DNA of 64,000 bases from Liolophura sinensis (taxonomy: Eukaryota > Mollusca > Polyplacophora > Chitonida > Chitonidae), in NCBI RefSeq assembly GCF_032854445.1, contig NC_088305.1:7505606-7569605 (forward strand), written 5' to 3'. Below are positions 22,567-33,800 of the stretch, piece by piece (the stretch's first letter is position 1; each line of letters begins with the position of its first letter). The position numbers were made by a program, and so were the translations under genes. Below the pieces are notes generated by a model. It worked only from the letters and a program-made list of their open reading frames with translations. It had not been told where the DNA came from and made no database searches.

Positions 22567-22878
22567 GCTGTCGGTCTGACATATCAACGGAGTTTTAGTT
22601 CCATTTATATTCATGTTGTTGTTGTACTGGATTGTCAAACACACAGCAACTTTTATGGCATTACGATTGGTGTGTATGCTAACTGCTTATATTCGAGTAA
22701 CGAACATTTCAAGCCGATCTGAACTCGACATGAAATACCTATACCTGAAGGCTTTATTATGTCTGATTTCCTTCTTTTTCCTACATGGAGAATACGGACT
22801 GAAACGTTGACTGCCATCTTGTCTAGCTCCTGCTCACGTGCAGCGGAAGTGTTGCCATAAGGAATGGCGCAATGCGGC

Positions 22879-23082
22879 AATCCCTCGTAGTGTGAGGGAT
22901 TTTGATTGGTTAAATGCGAGGTCATGGCTCGTAACCTTTTAGTATAAATAATGAGCCCGCAAGGTCGGCATTTTCGGAAAAATAGCAAAAGCACAGTTTA
23001 CTTACAGCTATCCGACCAGAGATGGCACAGCGATAGCCGAGTGCGGTTGATGGCCATCGCACTGTAAGTAAAATTACAGTGC
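22879..23082 (+). promoter_or_regulatory. Orphan core-promoter-like module (weak)
   Basis: In order: a perfect 8-bp stem (AATCCCTC / GAGGGATT, 22879-22901), an inverted CCAAT word GATTGGT (22904-22910), TATAAATA (22943-22950), a tRNA-like box A word (TAGCCGAGTGCGGTTGA near 23033), and a perfect 9-bp stem GCACTGTAA / TTACAGTGC (23059-23082). No convincing coding exon follows, so a short RNA or a transposon remnant is as likely as a gene promoter. Confidence 0.25.
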
Positions 23083-24069
23083 ATGGTTTGTTACTGGTGA
23101 GGAATATCGGTACACCAAGCACATGGCTAATTATAATATTTATGCTATGTAGATCATTACAACGTCACCAAATTCGGTGGAATCCCAGTTGTACATTTCA
23201 CTGTCTACCATATAGACAGAGATTACACTGGCTTAATAACTTAATATCGATACTACGAGTCTATGCGGGGTGGAAGTTAGTAACCTGCTACTCACCATAC
23301 CAATCTTGAGATCCTTTATGAATAATTTACCTCAAACAATACGTGAGGGTGAATTCGGAGTTTATCCAATCTACTGTCAACCCCACCAAATCCGGTAATG
23401 GATGTTGACGGACTGTTCCTTGGGGATTTCTTACGAGTATAGCTGTTTATAGACTGGCGTTTGGGAGAAAATCTGGCTGTTGACAGCTTGTTAAAGTGTC
23501 ACTGTGATTTATGCCAGTTTTCGTAGAGATCGCGACAATTGAGGACTAGATGATACTGAAGAGATGTGTTATTTAGGTAGCGTGGACTGAACATTCCACC
23601 AATTTAGGTGTATTCTGTTTCTGTCCTGGTAGTAAATGTCTCAAGCTCATATAAATACATAGGCCCGTTTATGACCTTGGAAACCAGTTATATGGAGATG
23701 CATATTATTTAATCTGAATTGAACATACCACCATTTATGGTGATATTAGTTTCAATATCCAGTTTATTATGCATTACCTCGTTTTCACCATATTAGGAAC
23801 TGGAAGATTACAAAAGCTTACCCTGCCTATCTGGTACCTGGAAGATGACAGAAGCCCCCGAGAGATACTTTAAATATTCGTGAATCGTTTTATTCCACTC
23901 TAAAGTTATTTCTTTAGATCATTATGCTGTCTTATAGCACCCAGGAACCCTATAGGTTACCAGGGTACCTAAAACTCTAATGTCAGTTCTTCCTCTGGGA
24001 TCTCATGTTTGGAGATTTATTAGAGAATTTCCTACAATAACAATTATCCTGGGGGTAGGGCGCGACAAT
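23083..24069. other. Intergenic, no features seen
   Basis: No exon or recognised repeat. Confidence 0.5.
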
Positions 24070-24215
24070 TTTCAACGTAATATTCTGAAGCATTGTGTTA
24101 AATTAACAGAATATTTGTGCTACATTTAAAAGAATAATCGGCTGCAATAACAGAATGCAATCTAGCATCACTCTAACAACAAAATTTCTATTAAATTGAA
24201 CACATTAGTTTTTGT
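24070..24215. mobile_element. Palindromic MITE-like element, second copy
   Basis: GCATTGTGTTAAATTAACAG, AATCTAGCATCACTCTAACA and CTATTAAATTGAACA match arms of 11370-11590 and 63425-63530. Confidence 0.55.
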
Positions 24216-24634
24216 GAGTAGCTCGCTGCTGAGAATCGTCTTCCTAACTTTGCCCTACATGTTGAAAGCCTGTGCTCACTTTCACAGAACTTCGTAAAGT
24301 CTAATTTCTCGTATAAACGTTTTTCGTAAAAAGATGTTATCTAGGTTATAGTACCACAAGGTGACGCCATTTACCAGAAAAGTTAAAAAAATCTGAATTA
24401 GTAAGTTCAGTGGAAATTGCCCCTGGATCTACTCCATTCGTGGAGACTACACATCCGCCCTCTATATAAGGGCGAATTTATGCCCACACAACACAATCTG
24501 TCCCCAGTCGTTTATTAATGGTTTATTAATGCTGCTTTTATAATAAAGTATGGAACATGGGATATATGGGACTTTATTCCCATTGAATTTACCACTGATG
24601 TTGCCCATATTTTGATATCTGCTATTATGTATGT

Positions 24635-24740
24635 ATGTATGCTTCGGGTTTTACGTCGCACGTTACAAATTTTTTTTAAGTCATATGACGGCGAGGTCTG
24701 ATATTATGGTGAATAAACAAACAAACAAACAAACAATACT
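24635..24740. mobile_element. SINE family B/C tail fragment plus (CAAA)n
   Basis: GCTTCGGGTTTTACGTCGCA and TAAGTCATATGACGGCGAGG are the shared tail, followed by a short CAAA run. Confidence 0.55.
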
Positions 24741-25077
24741 TGGACGTGTCACAGAGCAAGATTTATTTTAGCTTCGGATTTATTTTGATTTGAATTATTT
24801 TAATACAAACTATTTATATGAATGTTGTTTAATGAAACACTCGAGAGTTTTTTTTTTAAGGAAGTGAAATAATCCGAGGATCTCCAGTCGGTGATCCTGT
24901 GGTATCGGCGGGAATGGAATGTTTGACTGAGTTCAATCTCTGTGATACTAGAGGGTCACGAGTTGTCTGTTTATCCCCTAAATACAACGACGAGAAAAAA
25001 GTACGAAATTGAGCATCAAATCAGCGAAATATGTTGTCATGTTTCTCTGTTTATACAAGCGGACTAATGTAAGGATG

Positions 25078-25321
25078 TGACGTCAGCCATTCGGCCTCAC
25101 ACCATAGCGCAACATTGGGGAGGCGACACATTTTTTAATCCCGTGAGGTGGCGCTAGTGTGAAGCCGGGACGGGAGCCATTGTTACGTCAAGAATGGATT
25201 GTAGTGTAACGTCTACACCATTACAATGTATCAGATTCTATTGCGACGTCGTAGTGTCTTTAATGTGACGTCATTATGGTGAGTTGGATGAGGTACAATT
25301 GACGTCAATAAAATGACGTCA
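25078..25321. promoter_or_regulatory. Cluster of four perfect CRE sites (TGACGTCA)
   Basis: TGACGTCA at 25078-25085, 25266-25273, 25300-25307 and 25314-25321. This palindrome is the full binding site of CREB/ATF bZIP factors and is expected about once per 65 kb by chance. Further half or variant sites (GTTACGTCA near 25185, GCGACGTC near 25241) are interspersed. The cluster lies about 2.6 kb before the ATG of the three-domain carbonic anhydrase gene. It could be an enhancer for it or belong to a transposon; the sequence alone does not decide. Confidence 0.5.
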
Positions 25322-25954
25322 CCCTCCTGCTTTAGGTCGTTTGTCGGGTTTTCACTGAACATACGTGTAGGATAAACCTATGCCACACAAAATAATTCAA
25401 CTTCAGAACTGTTTTTGCCGACCCAAGATTGGCTGGATTTTTTACATTATCATCTAAATTTATATCAAAGAAAAAAACCCCGAAAGGCTGAAAATTGTCT
25501 GCAAACAGTGCATGACCATGTTTGTCAGACAAAGGAAGACCTGGAAGACAGAGTGAAAACAGTGATGACGACACTGGTGAGTAGTAGAGTGCAAGTCAAC
25601 ATGCGTCAGATTATTCAAAGAAAATCAAGAAGAACATCATTATTACATAACAATGCAGAAATGAAATTGATAAAAGAATCTCCAAGGCATATACGGTTAA
25701 AGTCTACATATACTCGAACGTTTGCACCCGATGCAGACAACAAAATCACGTCACGTCAAAGTAGTTCGACGTTTGTGTATGCGTATCTTTGATTGGCTGA
25801 TTTTTATCAATTAACTGCCATGAACCAATCAAATACAACTCTTAACTTTTGTTGCCGTAACAGGGTATACGATATTATCCCAAACACCTCATCATTCGTT
25901 CTGTGTCACAAGAGTTTTGAAAAGTGCACCATCGGCGGCTTATTACGGCTACGG
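25322..25954. other. Intergenic; inverted CCAAT pair
   Basis: TTTGATTGGCTGA (25789) and GAACCAATCAAA (25825) form an inverted pair about 30 bases apart, similar to the pair at 12533-12573. An open frame here begins with TTG, not ATG, and matches nothing I know. Confidence 0.4.
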
Positions 25955-26130
25955 GTATGTATTTATGTATATATATATGTGTGTGTGTGTGTGCGTGTAT
26001 GCATGTGTGCGTCTGCGTGTACGCGTGTGCGTGCGTGTGTGTGTGCATGTATATATGTATGTCTGTATGTCTGTATGTATGTATGTATGTATGTATGTAT
26101 GTATGCAAGCATGTATGCATGCATGTAGGT
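25955..26130. repeat. Compound (TA/GT/TATG)n microsatellite
   Basis: TATATATGTGTGTGTG, GTGCGTGCGTGTGTG, then about 12 TATG units. Confidence 0.95.
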
Positions 26131-27895
26131 ATTTGACAGCATACTCTATTTGTCTAGATTACATACACTAATCTAGGATTAATACGATTTTCGCCTTGTA
26201 ACGGAAGTATGTTAATATAGCACAATGGGTCAATTACGTAGGTCTAAATAACAAATAAAGTTAAACGTGATTTGTTATAGAATGGGAGTATAAGTATATT
26301 TTTGGAGTTCAGAATTGCCTTTTCTGGGTAAATGACAGATAAAATACTGTTAATACCAACCTGTTTTGGGATATATTCCTCTGACAATTCTTAACTGTTA
26401 GCAAATAACCATGCAAGTTAATCAAAGTGCTATGTACTTACTTATCTCATTTCCTGTTACCATCCTCTTTCTCAATATCCAGTGTATAATTACGAGGTTA
26501 AGTTCTGAATGTTGTTAACCCCTACCCCAACCCCCTAGTTCGTAACAGTTCCTAGTGAAGTAACACGTTTATTCGTTTATCGTCCCATCAAACAAAAGCG
26601 GAGATCAACCTGAGTACTTATCGACGCCATTTTGCGTAGTGATGTTAGAAATCTGATGGGGCGGAGTTTTGCGGCCGTATTTCCGCCGAATTTCAGTCTC
26701 TTGTTATAGGCTGTTTTATGTGGCCTAAATTCTCTTAAATTTATGAGATCCTTATTCTAAAGAAACCAGTTAAATAAAGCCAAAATTTCAAAAAAAATAT
26801 TTTGTAAACAAAGCTGTGGATTACTCCTGACAAGAAGAAACATGTCTGTGAAAGAAGTGCGTGTTTCTACGATCGAGGTCTACTCGGTGTTCGTGCAACC
26901 GGGATGTTTCTTGATGTGTGTCCACGAATGTCACTTGGAGAAGACCAACCTCAATTTCGAGTTGACCGTCTCACCGGAAGTCAGCTCTCGACTCTTAAGT
27001 GGACATCCAGGGGTGAAAAGGCAGCCGGTCATATTTTCTGAAGGCATTCGGTAATCCCTGGGAATAATCAACGCCTGACTTGAAGTGTCTCTGATTTCAC
27101 TTATAAGCATTATTTCCACAAGTTCGTCCGAAGAACTTATATGGCAAATGTGTAAGCCAGAGCGGTCACCTCCACCCACAAACCTGTTAGATGGCGGATA
27201 AATAATTTAATCAGCATTTATTTAATTGCCTGAGCGATGAAGGCACATGTATTTTTCACTTAAACGAGACTAATTAGATTTATACGGGTGGAATGCCACA
27301 TGCCTGACAAACGTTCTGACTCAGCTGGGTTCGAATCTACCACCTCACTGATCAGGCGCCAAACTGCCAAAGGGGGAAAAAGAGATAGCTACTGTGCCCC
27401 AATCCAGTATCTATATTTTGAACAAAATTCGTCGTGGTAAATTTTATGCCATTAATCATTTTGGTAGGCTTACTTTAGGGTGTTTAGATGGATTTCGTAT
27501 GCGACAATACATCGGCATTTAGATGAAATATATCACCTCACTGCCTCTACATGTACAACTACAATGGCTATAAGATATTCCCTGCCTCAGATCTTTAGTT
27601 TGGGGTCTTATTTACATGCTGAATAACGCGTAGTCTTCAGCGCTTAAACCAGCCTGGCAGAGAACAAAATGGTCGGCGACTATGTCAGAGTTTGTCGTTG
27701 GGTTTTCTCATTGGAGTGTGGAGGGTACTGTTTACTCCTTCCAGCACTCACACCAATGTAGTAGGGGGTGACTTGGAGGAGAATTTCACCATCCACTGGA
27801 AAACAACACTCTGTTTTTGGCCTCTTTGTCGAATATTTCAATGCTCAAAAGGTTAAGTTAATTTATCCGGAGGGAGTTGGATAAAATAAGAGACA
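26131..27895. other. Upstream region of the three-domain carbonic anhydrase gene
   Basis: No exon is supported. A 70-codon ATG frame at 26842-27054 is open but unrecognised. No clear TATA box sits at a normal distance from the ATG at 27896, so the promoter is unplaced; an untranslated first exon further upstream is possible. Confidence 0.4.
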
Positions 27896-30800
27896 ATGCG
27901 TTTATTACGAGTTGTGAAGTGGTGCCTACTGTTAGGTTTACTAGATAACTGTAGCGGCAGCCCTGTCGAAAGTTTGACTGTGGAAGACAAGGCCATGGGA
28001 AATTCAGCACAAATAGGTGAGAATACGCAAAGCCATAGAATTTGTGTTTTCGCGCCATTTTGATAAGTATGGTCAAAATATTGTGTTTACTCCCTCTTCT
28101 TCCTTTCTTTGTTTTGAAAATATGCTCTTCCCACAATGTGCGTATAAGCATTTTTTTTACTTTAATACGCTAAGAATCTGTCACTTTGACCTTGTTTGTT
28201 CATTTTGATAAGCATTTCCCACAAAGATGTCGGTATGAGCATAGTTAAATGTTTCCCTCCATTTTAACAGTATATTGGGCTTACAATGGTATACCGCATA
28301 GGTAGAGTATCTTACGCCATCATGTTATACGTAGGTCTTTGTATGTACGTACGTACCTATGTATGTGGTCGTGGGTTTCACCCGGGCTCTGTCCGGTTTC
28401 CTCCCGCCATAATGCTGGCCGCTGTCATATATATGAAATATGTAAAACACCAATCAAATAAATAAATATATAAATATGTACATGTGTGTATGCATGTATT
28501 GTTGATATGTATATTTACTTCTCTTGATGTTTCGCAGCAGCCTGCGCATGGCTGTGGTGGATGATAAGAATTAAGTGACTCATTACCTATACGATTTATG
28601 GTATTAAACTGATTCTAAAAAATTTAAAATGCGACCCGCTTTAGAACTATTCGAAACTTTATTAACCATTCATTATTCGGGCTACTATAAAAAAAACGTT
28701 TGAAATTCGAATACATATGCGCTGATCAAATCTTGTGCTAAGCATCTGAGGTGAACATCTTTAAGTCATTCATGTGGGGGAATTTAGATAGCCGACCTCA
28801 TGTGGCTAGGTGGTGTACCTGACAAACCTGACGGTTATAATGATGAAGTTAGACTCACACTGGTGATCTCACCTTACATTTGCCAGCACTGCATTTGAAG
28901 TAATTCTACACTATACTGACTTATTATAAATTGCATGTTTTTGAACCTGCTTCTCCTTTAGCCATGCTGCTAGGGGGCGTGTACTCTGTTACTATTTAAA
29001 CATTTACATGAACATTTAGAATAAAACATAAAACCCTGGCTGAGGTAAATTGACAAGAGGCCGTATGTCATCCGTTACGTTTGACCATTTGCCAGCTATC
29101 ACACTGTCGTCGCTGTCCGTGTGCAGAGTCTTACGATCGACATAGCCCACTTCTCTTCAAGCAGTAAGGTATGCATATCGTCTTAAGTATGGCGTTAAAT
29201 AACAATCAGATACATTAAATACATTAAATACATTAATCAATATAAGTCTGCTGGGGATCGTTCACCCGAGGCTGGAGCAACACTTTGTACGTTAAGTAAG
29301 AATCTGATCAACGTTGAAGACCATCAGTTGAAGCCATCAATTGCAAGAGCTTAAAATATCAAACGCGACTAAAGAAAAGACTGAAATTGTGAGTGGTACA
29401 TTTTTCTGCAGTAAAAACACCAGCGTATAAATTTTAAACTTCCTGCAGTTAAAAATATTTTAATTTTAGCTGTGTTCGAATTTTGGACTTCAGTCTTAAG
29501 ACGTTTGATAAATATGGGTCCCGAATTCATATATACATTTGGAGTGTTTGGACAAGCTAACAAAATAAAACATCTGGCTAATTATATAACGTAATTTTTA
29601 GGCCTACATTAATTATTTACGGCTTGCAACACAAGTTGTAGGCTTATATCAATTGTTTACGGCTTGCAACACAGGTTGTAGGCTTATATCAACTGTTTAC
29701 GGCTTACAACACTGTTGTAGGCTTATATCAACTGTTTACGGCTTACAACAAAGGTTGTAGGCTTATATCAATTGTTTACGGCTTCCAAAAGAGGTTGTAG
29801 GCTTATATCAATTGTTTACGGCTTACAACACAACTTGTAGGCTTATATCAACTGTTTACGGCCTACAACACAATTTGTAGGCTTATATCAATTGTTTGGA
29901 CTTGCAACACAAGTGGTAGGCTTATATGTAACTTGTTTACTATGAATCCCGTTTAATAAGTAAACCGATGGTTTACAAAGGACGAGTATACTACTTGCGA
30001 CAGAAATTACAAAACGTACCCTAGAAATTCGGACACACGGTAAACTATAATTATAGTTCCATATGAGGACATACAAGCTGATGTGAAACCGATAATTAAG
30101 CTATGTGTGTTCAGCCCTGGCCTTGGCCAATGAATTTGTAGATTCCTGAAGACCTCGCTATTTTTGGGGCCTTGGTGACAACAAGGACAACAAGTGGTCG
30201 AGGACACTCATATGACCACTTCGCCAGAGTAACATTCATCGAAGACCGCTCGACCAATATGATGTGTAGGCCTATATCTGTACGTCACACTTGAGAAAGT
30301 TCATGGTAACTTGTCAAACTGACAGGGGTTTTCTCCGGGCATTCCGGTTTCATCCACCTATAAACTGACCACCATTGTATAAGTAAAAAAAAATGAGTAT
30401 TGCGTTAAATAAATATTAATTAGATAAATACATCGTGCAACTGGGCAAAGACTACACAGACTGTTCATAGTGTGAGGTAAAGACTTACACTAAATTATTG
30501 ATTTACACAAAAAATCCGTAATACCGACATTTTAACCCACAGATTATTAAGTAAGTATTGTACAGTTGAATCTCATGAAAGTTATTTCGTTTAGTTTAGA
30601 GCGCACTATACACAGCTGGTTGAATTTTTATATATATTTTTGTACAAGTTATATGAAGAAAAACCATTCTCCGTACAGATTAAAGTGAGCATGGGAAAAC
30701 CTATTTAAAACCAATTATTTTTTGTAAGATAATCTTTATCTGTTGAAGTAATCAAGTTAACTGAGATAAATTGTTTCCGTGACCATTTTATTCAATTTTA

Positions 30801-33800
30801 CTTCAAAGTTTATCAATTTAAGTAATACCTGCAAATGTGGTGGAGTGGGGTGGCGGGGAGGGGCTCTCATTGTATTTTGACCAAAAATGTACTAATTTAA
30901 AGTATCTTAGAACATAGGTTTTTGGACATACATTCGATACATTCCTCCTGCAATTCAATTATCTGCGTGGCTTACACAGAACAGTACATGTTCAGTGCTG
31001 AAATATCGTTTTTTATCCTCAGAAATTCAGCACAGTTCAATTTCATGACTGAAACAGAATATTTTGTCATCTTCAATTACAAAAAAAAAACAACTTCTGA
31101 CTTATTACTAAAACAGTACCTTTCGTTACCAGGAATAAAAATCTACCGTACTTGTTTATCGCTCAAACAGTACCCTTCGTCACCACAAATGAAAATGTAA
31201 AAAAGTTGTTCAATGCTAAAACAGTACCTTTTGCCACCAGGAAAGAAAATGTACCGTACTTATTCATCCAAAAACAGTATCCATCGTTACCAGGAATGAA
31301 AATGTACCGTACTTGTTTGTCGCTCAAACAGTACCCTTCGTCACCACAAATGAAAATGTAAAAAAGTTGTTCAATGCTAAAACAGTACCTTTTGGCACCA
31401 GGAAAGAAAATGTACCGTACTTATTCATCAAAAACAGTATCCATCGTTACCAGGAATGAAAATGTACCGTACCTGTTCATTACTAAAACAATACCCTTCC
31501 TTACCAGGAGTAAAAATGTATCGTAATTGTTCATTACTAAAACAATACCCTTCCTTATCAGGAATGAAAATGTATCGTATTTGTTCATTACTAAAACACT
31601 ACCCTTCGTTACGAGGAATGAAAATGTACCGTACCTGTTCATGACAAAAACTGTACCCTTCGTCAGCAGGAATGAAAATGTACCGTACCTGTTCATGACA
31701 GAAACCGTACCCTTCGTCAGCAGGAATGAAAATGTACCGTACCTGTTCATCGCTAAAACAGTGCTCTTCGTCATCAGGAATGAAGATGTACCATACATGT
31801 TTATTACTAAAACAATGTCCTTCGCCAACAGAAATGAAACTGTACCATATGTGTTCATTACCAAACAGTAGATCTCGACACAAAGAATGAAACTTTACCG
31901 CATATATCCGTTACTAAATCAGTACCATTCTAATAAAATAACACCGTTTATGTGCAATACTGAAGCAAAATCAAACAAACATTGACCATTTTACTACCGT
32001 TAGACACATATCAAGTTCCTACTCCCCCCTCCCCCATCTCTGAAATGTCGTTGTTACATTAGCTTAATTAATCGCCAACTGAGAAACTTTACCACTCATG
32101 TACTTTGCGGGAACTGGTGGATTTTTTTCTAGCACAATTTATCAGTTATTCCAGTTTTCTTCCCCCAGAATTTCCAGCGTTCTGTGTTCTCACCGAAGGC
32201 CGGTTTCTCCAGCGATTTGACGGAGCTACCCGAACTTTACCGACGGTTGGTGGGGAGACCGTCACGAGCCTTTGTTCAGATCCCAACCAGTTTCACGTGA
32301 CTGTAACGATAACGGGATCCTACGAGAACAAAACCGCTCATCTATTCCTGACGGTCAAGGACGGTACCAGGGTAGTCAAAGCAAACTTGAGGCAGCAACA
32401 GGACTTCCAGGTAAATATAATTAAAAACTACATGAAATATTTTAACTAAAGGGAAGTAAATGAAAATAAACCTGGAAACAAATAATACTGCCCACTCTCA
32501 CAGAAAGGGGATTTTGTGGCGAGGGAACTCGCCGTTCAAAACATGAAAGAATTAAAGAGAGTGCGACCAAAATCTTAATGTTAGAAAGTCAACTTTAATT
32601 ATTTTAAAGGAGGCAATACTGGGAAAATTTTAAATAAGTTCTTGACTATATTATCTTTTGGAGTGCAAAGGGACAGCATCCATCGATTTACCTAATGCTT
32701 GATTCCAACGCCCTATTGTTTTTGGCTGTTTTAAGGCGATATGTTCAAGTACTGCAGCAGTATTGACGTGTAGAATTGCAATGCAGTATTAGATAAAAGA
32801 GATCTTCACTAAGTCAAACTGTCGAAATCTTTACTAACCGGTGGTCATGAGATCTTCGCCAGGTTGTGTAGTCAAAATCTTCACTAAGTCAAGCTGTCGC
32901 GATCTTTAGAAACCGATGGTCATGAGATCTCCTGCAAGTTGTGCAGTCAAGATCTTCACTAAAGTTGTGCAGTCAAGATCTTCACTAAGTCAAGCTGTCG
33001 CGATCTTTATAACCGGTGGTCATGAGATCTCCGGTAAGTTGTGTAGTCAAGATCTTCACTAAGTCAAGCTGTCGAAATCTTTACTAACCCTTGGTTACGA
33101 GATCTTCGCCAGGTTGTGTAGTCAAAATCTTCACTAAGTCAAGCTGTCGCGATCTTTACAAACCAGTGGTCATGAGATCTCCGGCAAGTTGTGTAGTCAA
33201 GATCTTCACTAAGTCAAGCTGTCGCAATCTTTACTAACCGGCGGTCATGAGATCTTCACCAAGTTGTGTAGTCAAAATCTTCACTAAGTCAAGCTGTCGC
33301 GATCTCTACAAACCGGTGGTCATGAGATCTCCGGTAAGTTGTGTAGTCAAAATCTTCACTAAGTCAAGCTTTCGAAATCTTTACTAACCGTTGGTTACGA
33401 GATCTCCGGCAAGTTGTGTAGTCAAGATCTTCACTAAGTCAAGCTGTCGCGATCTTTACTAACCGGCGGTCATGAGATCTTCACCAAGTTGTGTAGTCAA
33501 AATCTTCACTAAGTCAAGCTGTCGCGATCTTTACAAACCGGCGGTCATGAGATCTCCTGCAAGTTGTGCAGTCAAGATCTTCACTAAAGTTGTGCAGTCA
33601 AGATCATCACTAAGTCAAGCTGTCGAAATCTTTACTAACCGTTGATCATGAGATCTTCACCAAGTTGTGTGGTCAAAATCTTCACTAAGTCAAGCTGTCG
33701 CGATCTTTACAAACCGGTGGTCATGAGATCTCCGGCAAGTTGTGCAGCCAAGATCTTCACTAAGTCAAGCTGTCGAAATCTTTACTAACTGTTGGTCATT

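Noticed and set aside
25415-25792. 125-codon frame after the CRE cluster
   Set aside because: Begins with TTG rather than ATG, has no recognised domain, and overlaps a competing frame. A first exon ending at a GTGAGT near 25576 was considered but lacks support.
26842-27054. 70-codon ATG frame (MSVKEVRVSTIEVYSV and on)
   Set aside because: Open and with a true ATG, but an overlapping minus frame is as long and no family is recognised; too short to call.
31421-31871. Frames of 94-147 codons on both strands
   Set aside because: 54-bp minisatellite (18 codons) read in several frames; not a protein.
32169-32410. Idea that exons 1-5 are a separate gene before the CA domains
   Set aside because: No stop codon or new signal peptide occurs before domain 1, the phases join, and no poly(A) signal with a stop is seen; kept as one gene with a noted caveat.
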